DNA of 64,000 nt from Rhizobium sophoriradicis. Its GTDB lineage: Bacteria; Pseudomonadota; Alphaproteobacteria; Rhizobiales; Rhizobiaceae. This document shows positions 33,629 through 41,454 of the stretch, piece by piece. The stretch is from positions 1 to 64,000 of the forward strand of contig NZ_RQIH01000008.1 of the NCBI RefSeq assembly GCF_003939025.1. Direction: 5' to 3'. Made by a program: the position numbers and the translations under genes. Every line of letters starts with the position of its first letter. Position 1 is the stretch's first letter. A model generated the notes under the pieces. The model made no database searches and was not told the origin of the DNA. It saw only the letters and a program-made list of their open reading frames with translations.

Positions 33629-35593
33629 TCACGCCCGCCGGCGCAGAACGAACAGCAGCATCGGTGCCCCGACCAGGGCCGAGATCAATCCCGCAGGGAC
33701 CTGGTAGGGAAAGGCGATCATGCGCCCGGCCCAATCGGCGGTGACGAGCAGGGTCGCGCCGATGAGGGCGGCGGCGAGCAGTTGGATGGATGGCCGGCGA
33801 AGGCCGAGCCCGTGGGCAAGGTGCGGCGCCATTAGGCCGATGAAGCTCAAGGGGCCGACGACGAGCGTGGCTGCGGCGGTCATGATCGCCGAGAGCCCGA
33901 ACAGGATCGCGCGCGCGGGAACGATCCTCAGGCCGAGTTCGCTTGCGGCCTCCGGCCCGAGTTGCAATAGCGCAAGCCATCTGCTGGCGAGAAAGGCCAC
34001 GATAAGACAGGCAATCGCAATCAGCATGGCGCTTGCGGCAACGCTGTTGTCGACGAAATAGGTTGAGCCCGCCATCCAGCGAATCAGCGCCAGGCCGCGC
34101 GGGTCGCCGCTGGCCGCCAGCACGCCAATCCCGGCGTCGAGGATCGCGCCGAAGGCGGTGCCGGCGAGCAGCACGCGGTTCGGGCCGAAGCCCGAACGGG
34201 CGCTCAAGAGGAAGATCAGCAGCAGAACCGCAAGCGCGCCGCCGCCGGCAAAGGCAAGCTGCACCGTCAGCCCCGGCGCGGCGAAGGCGAACATGGCGGC
34301 CGCGACGCCGAGCGTTGCTCCCGCCGAAACGCCGAGCACCTCGGGACTTGCCATTTCGTTTCCGGTCAGCCGCTGCAGGATCAGCCCGGTCACGCCGAGC
34401 ACGGTTCCCGCGCCGAAGGCGGCGGCGACGCGCGGCAGGCGAAGGGGAAGGATGTCATCCCAGGCGGCGGCCGACAGCCAGGCCCAGCTTCCGTCCGGCG
34501 CGCGGCCGAAGAAGATCGCTGCCGCTGCCAGCGCGGCGACCGAGATCAGCAGCAGGCCAAGGGATGCCGTTCTGTTGGCGGCTGCCACTCTTGGTGAAAC
34601 CATACCGGGCAGCGCGCGGGTGGCGGTGGCAAGGCGCGGTAGAAGCGCAATCAGGATCGGTCCGCCGAGCAGCGCGGTTACTGCCCCCGTCGGCACGAAG
34701 TCGCCGGGAGCAACGAGCTTGATCGCCTCATCGGTCAGAAGAAGAAGCCCGGCGCCGGCAATGGGCGACCAGATCAATTGGCTGACGACACGGCGTGCGC
34801 CGGCCAGCCGGACGATCTGCGGGGCGACCAGCCCGATGAAGCCGATGACGCCGACGGCACTGGTGACGAGGGCGCTCAGCGCAATTGCGATCGCCAGGAT
34901 GAAGCCGCGTGCCCATTTGATCGGCAGGCCGAGGCTCGTCGCGCCGGCATCGCCGAGCTGGCTCAGCGCCAGCGGCCTCGCGGCGAGAAAGGCAAGGCCG
35001 GCAAGCAGGGTGACTTTGGGCAGCAGCGATATCGGGATCGCCCAGCTTTGCTGCGACAGCGATCCGGCGCCCCAGATAAAGATCCCGGAGAGATATTGAT
35101 CGTTCATCAGGATGAGAATGGCTGCCGCCGCGCCGCACCAGAGGCCGATGATCATGCCCGACAGGATGAGGGAAAAGGGCGAGAAGCCGTGCCGGCCGCT
35201 GATCGAGAAGATGGCGAAGGCGGCAGCAGCACTTCCGGCAAGCGCGATCGCGTCGCGGCCCCATCCCGTCAGCGACGGGAAGGCGAGCATGACGGAGACC
35301 AGCGCCAGATTGGCGCCGGCCGAAACGCCGAGCGTTGTTGGCGAAGCGAGCGGATTGCGCAGCACCTGCTGCAGGATCGTGCCCGACAGCGCGAGGGCGG
35401 CGCCGGTGATCAGGGCCGTGGCCATGCGCGGAAGCGTCGAATAGAGAAGGAGAAGGTGCTGCGCGTCGTATCCGCCTGATGCCTCCAGATGCGGCAGCGC
35501 CGGCAGCAGGTCGAGGAGAGCCAGGCCGAGGCCCGAAAACAGCAGTAGCGCCGCGAGCGCGGGCGCGCCAAAGCCGGAAGTTTGCGCTTTCAT
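33629..35593 (-). CDS. fhuB: Fused ferric-hydroxamate ABC permease (FhuB type)
   Basis: 654 residues made of two consecutive FecCD/BtuC-type permease halves, each about 325 residues, as in E. coli FhuB. Half one has LPRMATALITGAALALSGTILQ-like, NPLASPTTLGVSAGANLAL and GFIGLVAPQIVRLAG. Half two has LPRVAAAFGAGTVLGVTGL, NEMASPEVLGVSAGATLG and FIGLMAPHLAHGLGLRR. The NPLA..LG.S.GA and GLV.PH motifs are the ATPase-coupling and family signatures. It imports ferric hydroxamate across the inner membrane with FhuD. Its ATG overlaps the fhuD stop. No fhuC ATPase gene is present nearby. Confidence 0.93.
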   Translation of the reverse strand: MKAQTSGFGAPALAALLLFSGLGLALLDLLPALPHLEASGGYDAQHLLLLYSTLPRMATALITGAALALSGTILQQVLRNPLASPTTLGVSAGANLALVSVMLAFPSLTGWGRDAIALAGSAAAAFAIFSISGRHGFSPFSLILSGMIIGLWCGAAAAILILMNDQYLSGIFIWGAGSLSQQSWAIPISLLPKVTLLAGLAFLAARPLALSQLGDAGATSLGLPIKWARGFILAIAIALSALVTSAVGVIGFIGLVAPQIVRLAGARRVVSQLIWSPIAGAGLLLLTDEAIKLVAPGDFVPTGAVTALLGGPILIALLPRLATATRALPGMVSPRVAAANRTASLGLLLISVAALAAAAIFFGRAPDGSWAWLSAAAWDDILPLRLPRVAAAFGAGTVLGVTGLILQRLTGNEMASPEVLGVSAGATLGVAAAMFAFAAPGLTVQLAFAGGGALAVLLLIFLLSARSGFGPNRVLLAGTAFGAILDAGIGVLAASGDPRGLALIRWMAGSTYFVDNSVAASAMLIAIACLIVAFLASRWLALLQLGPEAASELGLRIVPARAILFGLSAIMTAAATLVVGPLSFIGLMAPHLAHGLGLRRPSIQLLAAALIGATLLVTADWAGRMIAFPYQVPAGLISALVGAPMLLFVLRRRA

Positions 35594-36459
35594 CAGGCGG
35601 CAGTCTCCAGAACATCGACCATCAAAGTCGAAAAGCGCAGCGCTTCCTGGACCATTCCAAACATCAGGACGCCTGGAACGACTGAGATGCGCTGGCGCCG
35701 GACGAAGGGAAGGCTGGTCCAGAGCGGGCTTTCGGAAAGCCGGGTCAGGACATCGGGCGGAAGCAGCGGCGAAACGACGACAAGATGCACCTCTTCATCG
35801 AGTTCGGCGAGCTGTTCCAGGCCGATCGTCTGAAATCCCCAGTAGCTCGCCTCGCCTTTCCAGGCGTTCTCGAGGCCGATCCGGCGCATGGCGCCGCCGT
35901 AAAGTCCGGGGCCGCCATAGATGCGCGCATGCCTCTGGTCGATGAAGTTGATGACGGCGACCGGGCGCGCGGACAGGCTTTTCATCCGGTCGCGCAGCCG
36001 GGCGAAGGTGGCGTCGGCGCGGGCGAGAAATGCCTCCGCTTCCCTCTGCCGCCCGATCATCGCCCCGAGACGCAGTGTTTCGGCGTAGGAGCGGTCGAGC
36101 GCCTCGCCATTCTCGGCATAGACGGTGAAGCTTTCCACAGGCGCGATCCGGGACAGTTTTTCGTCCAGCGCCGCAAGGAAGGGCGTGCTGAGGATGAGCG
36201 ATGGCCGCAGGTTTCTCAGGACTTCGAGATTGATCTCGGCGGTGGTGCCGATATCGACGACGCCTGATGGCATCGCCGGCTCGACCACCCATTCAGACCA
36301 GTTCCTGAGGGAAGCGATGGCGCGCGGCACGCTGCCGAGCGCCAGCATCGTCGACGCCAGCCCATAATCCAGCGAAACGACGTTGGCATCGCCGGTGCGC
36401 GCGATGGCGGGCGTGCCGGTCATTGCCAGCGCGCCAAGAAGAAAGTCTCGTCGTCTCAA
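35593..36459 (-). CDS. fhuD: Ferric-hydroxamate periplasmic binding protein (FhuD type)
   Basis: 288 residues if it starts at TTG 36459, which overlaps the stop of the preceding GNAT gene (TTGA) and puts the Tat-like signal RRRDFLLGALAMTGTPAIA at the very N-terminus; the frame is also open from ATG 36513 (306 residues). The mature part has VVSLDYGLASTMLALGSVPRAIA, VDIGTTAEINLEVLRNLRPSLIL and GAMIGRQREAEAFLARAD, the class III (FhuD/BtuF) binding-protein pattern with a long central helix. E. coli FhuD also uses the Tat route. The gene lies between the GNAT gene and fhuB with overlaps on both sides, so the three are one operon. Confidence 0.88.
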   Translation of the reverse strand: MRRRDFLLGALAMTGTPAIARTGDANVVSLDYGLASTMLALGSVPRAIASLRNWSEWVVEPAMPSGVVDIGTTAEINLEVLRNLRPSLILSTPFLAALDEKLSRIAPVESFTVYAENGEALDRSYAETLRLGAMIGRQREAEAFLARADATFARLRDRMKSLSARPVAVINFIDQRHARIYGGPGLYGGAMRRIGLENAWKGEASYWGFQTIGLEQLAELDEEVHLVVVSPLLPPDVLTRLSESPLWTSLPFVRRQRISVVPGVLMFGMVQEALRFSTLMVDVLETAA

Positions 36460-36947
36460 AGCGCGGTCCTGCCCGGCTGCGTCTCCATGAGCGGCTTGAC
36501 CATGAACAGGCACGGATGATCCTCATGCCAGAGTTTTGGAAAGACTTCGGCCCTGATGAAGCCGGTCCGGTCATAGAAGCGCCGCGTCGCCTCGAATTGC
36601 GGTTCGTCGCGGCCGCGCGGCGCGAGTGTTTTAACCGTCAGCAGCCGGGCGCCCGATTCATGGGCGAAGCGTTCGGCTGCATCGACGAGATGGCGTCCGG
36701 CGCCGCGGCCGTGATATTTGGGCCGGGTCGCAATCAGCGCGATCTCGACGGCATCAGGCAGGTGCGGCTTCAAGGCGATCAAGGCGGTGACGACATCCGC
36801 TTCGATATAGCCGAACACCGGCAGTTCCTCGACCGCCCGGGCGCTTGCCTCGATGACTTCGGGTTCCGAAAACCAGTCCGGCAAAGCCCCCATGATCGAT
36901 CGGCAGAGCTCCGCCTTGCCGGTCAGAATCTCGACTGTTCGTCCCAT
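36456..36947 (-). CDS. GNAT-family acetyltransferase of the siderophore locus (VbsC candidate)
   Basis: 163 residues. The GNAT motif A is VEIALIATRPKYHGRGAGRHLVDAAE with the RPKYHGRGAG acetyl-CoA loop. ATRRFYDRTGFIRAEVF is the C-terminal GNAT motif. It is the first gene of an operon with fhuD and fhuB and is divergent from rpoI across a shared IRO box. In the vicibactin pathway an N2-acetylation step is assigned to VbsC, whose gene is iron-regulated but does not need RpoI; this gene fits that description by position and chemistry, but I cannot confirm identity to VbsC, so I leave the symbol blank. Confidence 0.82.
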   Translation of the reverse strand: MGRTVEILTGKAELCRSIMGALPDWFSEPEVIEASARAVEELPVFGYIEADVVTALIALKPHLPDAVEIALIATRPKYHGRGAGRHLVDAAERFAHESGARLLTVKTLAPRGRDEPQFEATRRFYDRTGFIRAEVFPKLWHEDHPCLFMVKPLMETQPGRTAL

Positions 36948-36981
36948 CTTTTTCTCGCCTTCGTTCGGTCGATTTAAAACT

Positions 36982-36996
36982 TGACTCCTGTTATCA
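36982..36996. promoter_or_regulatory. Iron-responsive (IRO/RirA-type) box between the GNAT-fhuDB operon and rpoI
   Basis: TGACTCCTGTTATCA fits TGA-N9-TCA. It lies 35 bp before the GNAT ATG and 118 bp before the rpoI ATG, overlapping a TTGACT box that could be the -35 for rpoI. One palindromic site can therefore control both directions. Confidence 0.7.
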
Positions 36997-37113
36997 CCTT
37001 AAAATAGACACTGCAATCACATCGTGTAGCTTCCTGCGATAAAGGAATGCCAAGACAGCACCGACCAGCAACGACAGAGCCTGATTTTCCATTTGTAAAA
37101 AGGGTACAGGACA

Positions 37114-37770
37114 ATGCGAGCATCGCATCGTGATGTGAACGGAAATGCCGTGGTCAACGCCATGATCGAAAACAAGGATAAGCTCCTCAAAACGATTGAA
37201 AGCGTTGTCAAATCAAGATCATATTCTGAGGATATATTTCAGGACGGAGTGATAAAAGCTTACGGGGTCAAAACCGACGACATCCGTTGCCCGATCGGTT
37301 ACGCATTTCGGATGGTGTATAATCTCGCCCTCGACGAGAGCCGCCGACAACGCCAGCGGGTGAGCAACTATAGGTCGATTGACCAGGTCCAAGAAATGAC
37401 GGCGCCCATCCCCACCGTGCTCGATCAGCTGGTCGCCGCAGAGACCCTACGAGATGTACTTGCCTCGCTAGAGGCGCTGCCGAAGCGTACCAACGACGCC
37501 TTCATCCGCCATCGTTTGAACGGCGTGCCGCAGAAGGATATCGCGGCCGAACTCGGCGTCTCCAGGACGCTTGTCAACTTCATGATCAAGGCGGCGGAGC
37601 AGCATTGCCATCTGGCAATCACCGAGCCTGCCCGCCCCGATCACGAGCGCCCGCGGGATATTACCGCTTCGCGGCGAACAGCGCCTGCTGCAAATCGCTC
37701 CACAGCAATTCCGGTTCTTCCAGCCCAACAGCAAAACGTATCGTCTGCTCGCTCACGCCGAACCGGATGA
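37114..37770 (+). CDS. rpoI: ECF sigma factor RpoI (PvdS/FecI-like, iron starvation type)
   Basis: 218 residues. Region 2 covers about residues 15-80: SRSYSEDIFQDGVIKAYG, GYAFRMVYNLALDESRRQRQR, with the core RNA polymerase and -10 binding helices. Region 4 covers about residues 105-160: LEALPKRTNDAFIRHRLNGVPQKDIA, ELGVSRTLVNFMIKAAEQHC, the -35 recognition helix-turn-helix. There is no anti-sigma gene next to it, as for PvdS/RpoI-type factors that are controlled by iron repression. An IRO box lies upstream. The last about 37 codons (basic, low-complexity) overlap the end of the convergent vbsL gene by 110 bp and may be a variable tail. Its probable targets are the two divergent promoters at 41335-41417. 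Confidence 0.9.
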   Translation: MRASHRDVNGNAVVNAMIENKDKLLKTIESVVKSRSYSEDIFQDGVIKAYGVKTDDIRCPIGYAFRMVYNLALDESRRQRQRVSNYRSIDQVQEMTAPIPTVLDQLVAAETLRDVLASLEALPKRTNDAFIRHRLNGVPQKDIAAELGVSRTLVNFMIKAAEQHCHLAITEPARPDHERPRDITASRRTAPAANRSTAIPVLPAQQQNVSSARSRRTG

Positions 37771-38848
37771 ATGTGGTCATCCGGTCAGGGATCTGCAGCG
37801 CGACCTTGGCCGGAACGACCAGCGTTTCCGGTCCTCCCCAGCTGACGCCGAGACGGATCTCGCGAAGCGCGTTGACGAAGCGTGCGACATCGATATCGGG
37901 CGTGAGATCAAAGGCGAAAAGCCCGGCATAACCCGTGAGCGTCGCCCGCCCGGGATGATCCTGAAAGGCCGGGTGGCGAACGCGCGCGATGTCGGGATGC
38001 TGCTTCAGCCGTTCGGCGAGCAGAAGCCCGCTGCGCTCATGCTCCTTGAGGCGCACACGCAGCGTGCGCATGCCGCGCAGCAGCAGCCAGGCCTCGAAGG
38101 GCGAGAGCTTGGCGCCGACATAGGGATAGGACGTCGAGTTGATCTTCGCGATTGCCTCCTTCGTGCCGACGACGACGCCGGCGACCGTATCGCTATGGCC
38201 GCCGAGATATTTCGAAGCGGCGTGAATGACGATATCGACGCCATGCTGGATCGGTTTCTGGAAGAGCGGCGTCGCCCAGCTATTGTCGATGATCGTCGTG
38301 ACGCCGGCCTCCTTCGCCATGGCTGACAGCGCCACGATGTCCTGAAGCTCGAAGATGAAGGAAGACGGATTTTCGAGATAGAGCAGCTTGGCGCCCGGCA
38401 GCGCCTTGCGCACCTCGTCATGGTCGGAGGGATCGACGAAATCGACGGTGACGCCGAGCCTGCCGAGCAGTTTCACCAGAAGGCGGTAGACGTCATTATA
38501 GAGATGGCGGACGGCAACGACGCGGTCGCCCGCCTCCACCAGGCTGAGAATGGTCGCGGTGATGGCGGCCGTCCCGCTGGAGAAGGCGCGTCCGTCTTCG
38601 GCACCCTCGAGGCGGGCGACCAGCAGCTCGAATTCGCGGACGGTCGGATTGTCGCCGCGCGAATAGATGAAGTTGCGCGTCCGGCCGGCGAAGACATCCT
38701 CCATCGCCTCGTAGCTGTCATAGGTAAAGAGCGAGGTCTGGAAGATCGGCGGCGAGACGGCGTTGAAGGCGGCCGGATCGACGGGCGTGAAGAGATCGTC
38801 GGCGGCCGCATGGGCGCCAAGGTCGCGGGGGCTGAACGACTGGTTCAT
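37661..38848 (-). CDS. vbsL: PLP-dependent Cys/Met-metabolism-type enzyme, VbsL (epimerase role proposed)
   Basis: 395 residues of the Cys_Met_Meta_PP (cystathionine gamma-synthase/lyase) fold-type I family. RNFIYSRGDNPTVREFELLVARLEG, AFSSGTAAITATILSL (phosphate-binding loop), TIIDNSWATPLFQKP with the PLP-contacting Asp, and HAASKYLGGHSDTVAGV with the Schiff-base lysine are all present. It is the third gene of an operon with the acyltransferase and MATE exporter, 10 bp after the latter. By the published vbsADL order this is VbsL, to which epimerisation of the hydroxyornithine unit was assigned. The fold explains alpha-carbon chemistry; stand-alone methionine metabolism remains possible. Symbol given by operon position. 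Confidence 0.75.
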   Translation of the reverse strand: MNQSFSPRDLGAHAAADDLFTPVDPAAFNAVSPPIFQTSLFTYDSYEAMEDVFAGRTRNFIYSRGDNPTVREFELLVARLEGAEDGRAFSSGTAAITATILSLVEAGDRVVAVRHLYNDVYRLLVKLLGRLGVTVDFVDPSDHDEVRKALPGAKLLYLENPSSFIFELQDIVALSAMAKEAGVTTIIDNSWATPLFQKPIQHGVDIVIHAASKYLGGHSDTVAGVVVGTKEAIAKINSTSYPYVGAKLSPFEAWLLLRGMRTLRVRLKEHERSGLLLAERLKQHPDIARVRHPAFQDHPGRATLTGYAGLFAFDLTPDIDVARFVNALREIRLGVSWGGPETLVVPAKVALQIPDRMTTFIRFGVSEQTIRFAVGLEEPELLWSDLQQALFAAKR

Positions 38849-38858
38849 GAAAATCCTC

Positions 38859-40277
38859 TCATGGACAAAAGCTGGGATAGGGGCGAAGAGCGGTCAGATC
38901 GTCGGCCGCGCGCTGCCGGAGCGCGGCGAGCGATCTCGCCAGGCAGAAGCATGACAGCAGGCCGGTCAGCGCCGAGGCCAGGAACATGGCTGCGAGCAGG
39001 CCGGAGAAGCCGAAGAAGGGCGGCAGGAGCGCGAGCAGCGGAAAAAGAAGATACCCATTCTGCGCCAGGCCGACGGCAAGTGCGGCTTTCGGCCTGCCCT
39101 GAGCCTGGAAGAGGATCAGCACCGTCTGCCGCAGGCCGAACAGCAGGAAGGGAAGATGGGTTGCAATGATCGCCTGACCAGCGATCGAAAGGACGGAAGC
39201 TTCGTCGGTGAAGAGCGCGGCGAGGCGCTCGGAAAAGATGATCGCCGTCAGCCCATAGACGCCGCCGACCGCGCTTGTGACCACGGAAAGCATGCGGGCT
39301 GCCGCCAGGACCCGGGATATATCTTCGCGGCCCCAGGCAAAGCTCAGGATGGACTGCGCTCCGAGCGAAATGCCGATGACCGGGAGTGCGCCGACCGCAA
39401 GCAGCCGCAAGGCGATGCCGACCCCAGCGATACCGTCTTCACCGTGATAGGTGCCGGCGACCGAAAGCATCAGGGCAATCGCGCCAGCCGTTGCGAGGCT
39501 CGTCAGCGTCGTCGGTGCGCCCACCGCAAGGACCGGTTTGAGGTGCCTGACATCGGCGAAGCGCCGGGAGAACGTCAGCCGGATCGTCCCGAGACGTCTT
39601 GCGTGGTAGGCGCCGTAGATTGAGAGCGCCACGAGCTGGGAGAGAATGGTTGCCATCGCCACGCCCTGCAGGCCGAGGCCGAAGCCGAAGATCATGATCG
39701 GGTCGAGGATGATGTTCAGCGCGAAGCAGGCGACCAGCGTCCACATGCTGAAGCGGGCATTGCCCTCGGCGATCGCCAGGAAATCGAGAATGATCTGCGC
39801 CATCGTCAGTGGTATCGAGACCGCGATGATGAGGAGATAATGCTGCGCGAGCGGCTCGATCGCGGACGTGGCGCCGAACAGCAGGACAGAGGGAAAGGCG
39901 ACGATCGCAATCGCGCTCGCCGCGCCGAAGGCGATGCCGGCGGCAAGGCTGACCGAGGCAAGGGTGCTGGCTCTCGACCGGTTGCCGGCGCCGAGCGCGC
40001 GCCCGACCTCGGTCGCCACGCCGACGCCGATGCCTTCGCCGAAAGCGGCGACGAGCATCAGGATCGGCAGCACGATCATGATCGCGGCGATCTGGTCTTC
40101 GCCGATCATCCCGACGAAGACCATGTTGATCGTGTGATGCGCGGCATTGATCGACAGGCCGAACATGGCCGGCAGCCCGAGCCTCAGCAGCAGCCTGAAC
40201 AGCTGCGGACTGGCAAGATCCTCCGGCGCAAGCCGCCGCTTCCGCAGGCTGCCGCTCATCTCGCTCATGTCGTTCAT
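38859..40277 (-). CDS. vbsD: MATE-family exporter, probable siderophore efflux (VbsD)
   Basis: 472 residues with twelve hydrophobic segments in two related halves. The N-terminus has LFRLLLRLGLPAMFGLSINAAHHTINMVFVG-type MATE start and FGEGIGVGVATEVGRALGAGN, the conserved loop after helix 2. The second half has GIALRLLAVGALPVIGISLGAQSILSFAWG, matching the repeat. MATE proteins export small molecules using Na+ or H+. The ATG overlaps the stop of the acyltransferase gene (ATGA) and vbsL follows, so it is translationally coupled in the vbsADL-like operon. Export of vicibactin is inferred from position. Confidence 0.82.
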   Translation of the reverse strand: MNDMSEMSGSLRKRRLAPEDLASPQLFRLLLRLGLPAMFGLSINAAHHTINMVFVGMIGEDQIAAIMIVLPILMLVAAFGEGIGVGVATEVGRALGAGNRSRASTLASVSLAAGIAFGAASAIAIVAFPSVLLFGATSAIEPLAQHYLLIIAVSIPLTMAQIILDFLAIAEGNARFSMWTLVACFALNIILDPIMIFGFGLGLQGVAMATILSQLVALSIYGAYHARRLGTIRLTFSRRFADVRHLKPVLAVGAPTTLTSLATAGAIALMLSVAGTYHGEDGIAGVGIALRLLAVGALPVIGISLGAQSILSFAWGREDISRVLAAARMLSVVTSAVGGVYGLTAIIFSERLAALFTDEASVLSIAGQAIIATHLPFLLFGLRQTVLILFQAQGRPKAALAVGLAQNGYLLFPLLALLPPFFGFSGLLAAMFLASALTGLLSCFCLARSLAALRQRAADDLTALRPYPSFCP

Positions 40278-41260
40278 GATGCGGGCACCCAGAGATGATC
40301 GCCGAAGAAGCGCTCGCGGGTCAGCATGACGAGAAGCGCCCGCTTATGCGGAAAATCGAAATGTTTGATCTTGGCGAAGCCCGAGCGGTCGAGATTGCGG
40401 ATCTGCTGCTCGTGGCTGGCGCGCGGCTCGCCGACGATGCGCTGCGTGCGGGGATCGTCGAGGAAGATGAAATGCATCAACGAAGGCAGCCAGGCGCTGA
40501 TCCATTTCTTGCCGCGATAATCCGCCTCGCCGATCGCCACATGCCAGCCGCGATCGTAATCGTCGGCGTCATAGAACGGGCCAAGCCGGTTCTCCTTGGC
40601 CCAATAGACTTCGAAATAGCCGAAAGGGATATCGGCGAAACTGCCGATCAGCGGCAGCACATGCGGATCGGCGAGCCGTTCTTCGAGGATTTCGCGGTGT
40701 TTTTCGAGCGAGCCCGAATCCTCCCAGATCGTGTTGACCTGCTCATCGTTCATCCAGCGGTGGAAGGCTGCAAGATCGGTCTCGGGATCGGCCACGCGGA
40801 AGGTGATGTCCCGCTCCAGCCAGGGGATGAAGCGGCGATAGACCGTTCCCTTCGGCTTTGCCGGCCGGCGCGGATGATAGCGGCCGGCGGTCATCTCACG
40901 TACCGGCGGCAGCGGAGAGGTTAGCTGCTGCAGCCACAGCGACGGCCATTGCCAGAGGATCGCGGAATCGAGCTTTCCCGCACTCGAAATATGCCTGAGA
41001 AGGCTTGCCTGATGGCCTTCGAAGACAACCGACGTGATCGAGCGATCCTCCGCCGTCACCGCTTCGGCGGCAGCCATTAGAAGCTCCGCCGATTGCGGCG
41101 GCTCGCCGTGGTAGAAGGTGAGCGTTGCGACGCCGGCCTCGACCTCGAAGGCGGCTTCGTGCTGTCCGTGCGCGGTCTTCAGGTGGACGATGTTGGGGGC
41201 GAGCCTGATGTAGCTCCGCGACTGCAGAGCCCGCCTTTGTTTGGCGGCGTCGAAATCCAT
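40274..41260 (-). CDS. vbsA: Hydroxyornithine N-acyltransferase, IucB-like (VbsA)
   Basis: 328 residues. The C-terminal half (about residues 140-320) is the Acyltransf_8/IucB-type GNAT fold: TDLAAFHRWMNDEQVNTIWEDS, HVLPLIGSFADIPFGYFEVYWAKENRLGPFYDADDYDRGWH-type segments in pieces, and RTQRIVGEPRASHEQQIRNLDRSGFAKIKHFDFPHKRA-type end. Such enzymes acylate the N-hydroxyl group of N-hydroxy-ornithine or -lysine; VbsA transfers 3-hydroxybutyryl. The N-terminal half is the usual variable domain. It is the first gene of the vbsADL-like operon, divergent from vbsGSO, with a PvdS-type promoter 75-98 bp upstream. Confidence 0.85.
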   Translation of the reverse strand: MDFDAAKQRRALQSRSYIRLAPNIVHLKTAHGQHEAAFEVEAGVATLTFYHGEPPQSAELLMAAAEAVTAEDRSITSVVFEGHQASLLRHISSAGKLDSAILWQWPSLWLQQLTSPLPPVREMTAGRYHPRRPAKPKGTVYRRFIPWLERDITFRVADPETDLAAFHRWMNDEQVNTIWEDSGSLEKHREILEERLADPHVLPLIGSFADIPFGYFEVYWAKENRLGPFYDADDYDRGWHVAIGEADYRGKKWISAWLPSLMHFIFLDDPRTQRIVGEPRASHEQQIRNLDRSGFAKIKHFDFPHKRALLVMLTRERFFGDHLWVPAS

Positions 41261-41334
41261 GATGTTCTCCTTGATCGACAGGGCTTTTCACGCTTCGAGC
41301 ATGAAGCCCGCTCCTGTGTCGATTTGGTAGAATG

Positions 41335-41358
41335 ACGATCCGTCTCCGGCCGGATTTA
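41335..41358 (-). promoter_or_regulatory. ECF (PvdS/RpoI-type) promoter of vbsADL
   Basis: On the minus strand: TAAAT (41358 to 41354), 16-base spacer, CGTCATT starting at 41337. This is the PvdS-type -35 TAAAT and -10 CGT at the usual spacing, and the extended CGTCATT is shared with the opposite promoter. Confidence 0.7.
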
Positions 41359-41393
41359 GGGTTTCGCAAAGAAAAAAATTCTCATCAATTTTC

Positions 41394-41417
41394 TAAACTG
41401 CAACCTGCACGATCCGT
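41394..41417 (+). promoter_or_regulatory. ECF (PvdS/RpoI-type) promoter of vbsGSO
   Basis: On the plus strand: TAAAC (41394-41398), 16-base spacer, CGT (41415-41417) followed by CATT. It lies 37 bp before the MbtH-like ATG. It has the same spacing and the same CGTCATT -10 element as the divergent promoter, which argues that one sigma factor reads both. Confidence 0.7.
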
Positions 41418-41454
41418 CATTTGCGCATGACGTCACTCTCAGCAGGAGCTTCGA

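Noticed and set aside
41261..41454. Search for an IRO box between vbsA and vbsG
   Set aside because: Every TGA in the gap was checked for TCA nine bases later and none fits (TGA-N8-TCA at about 41428 is one base short), so direct RirA control is not supported here.
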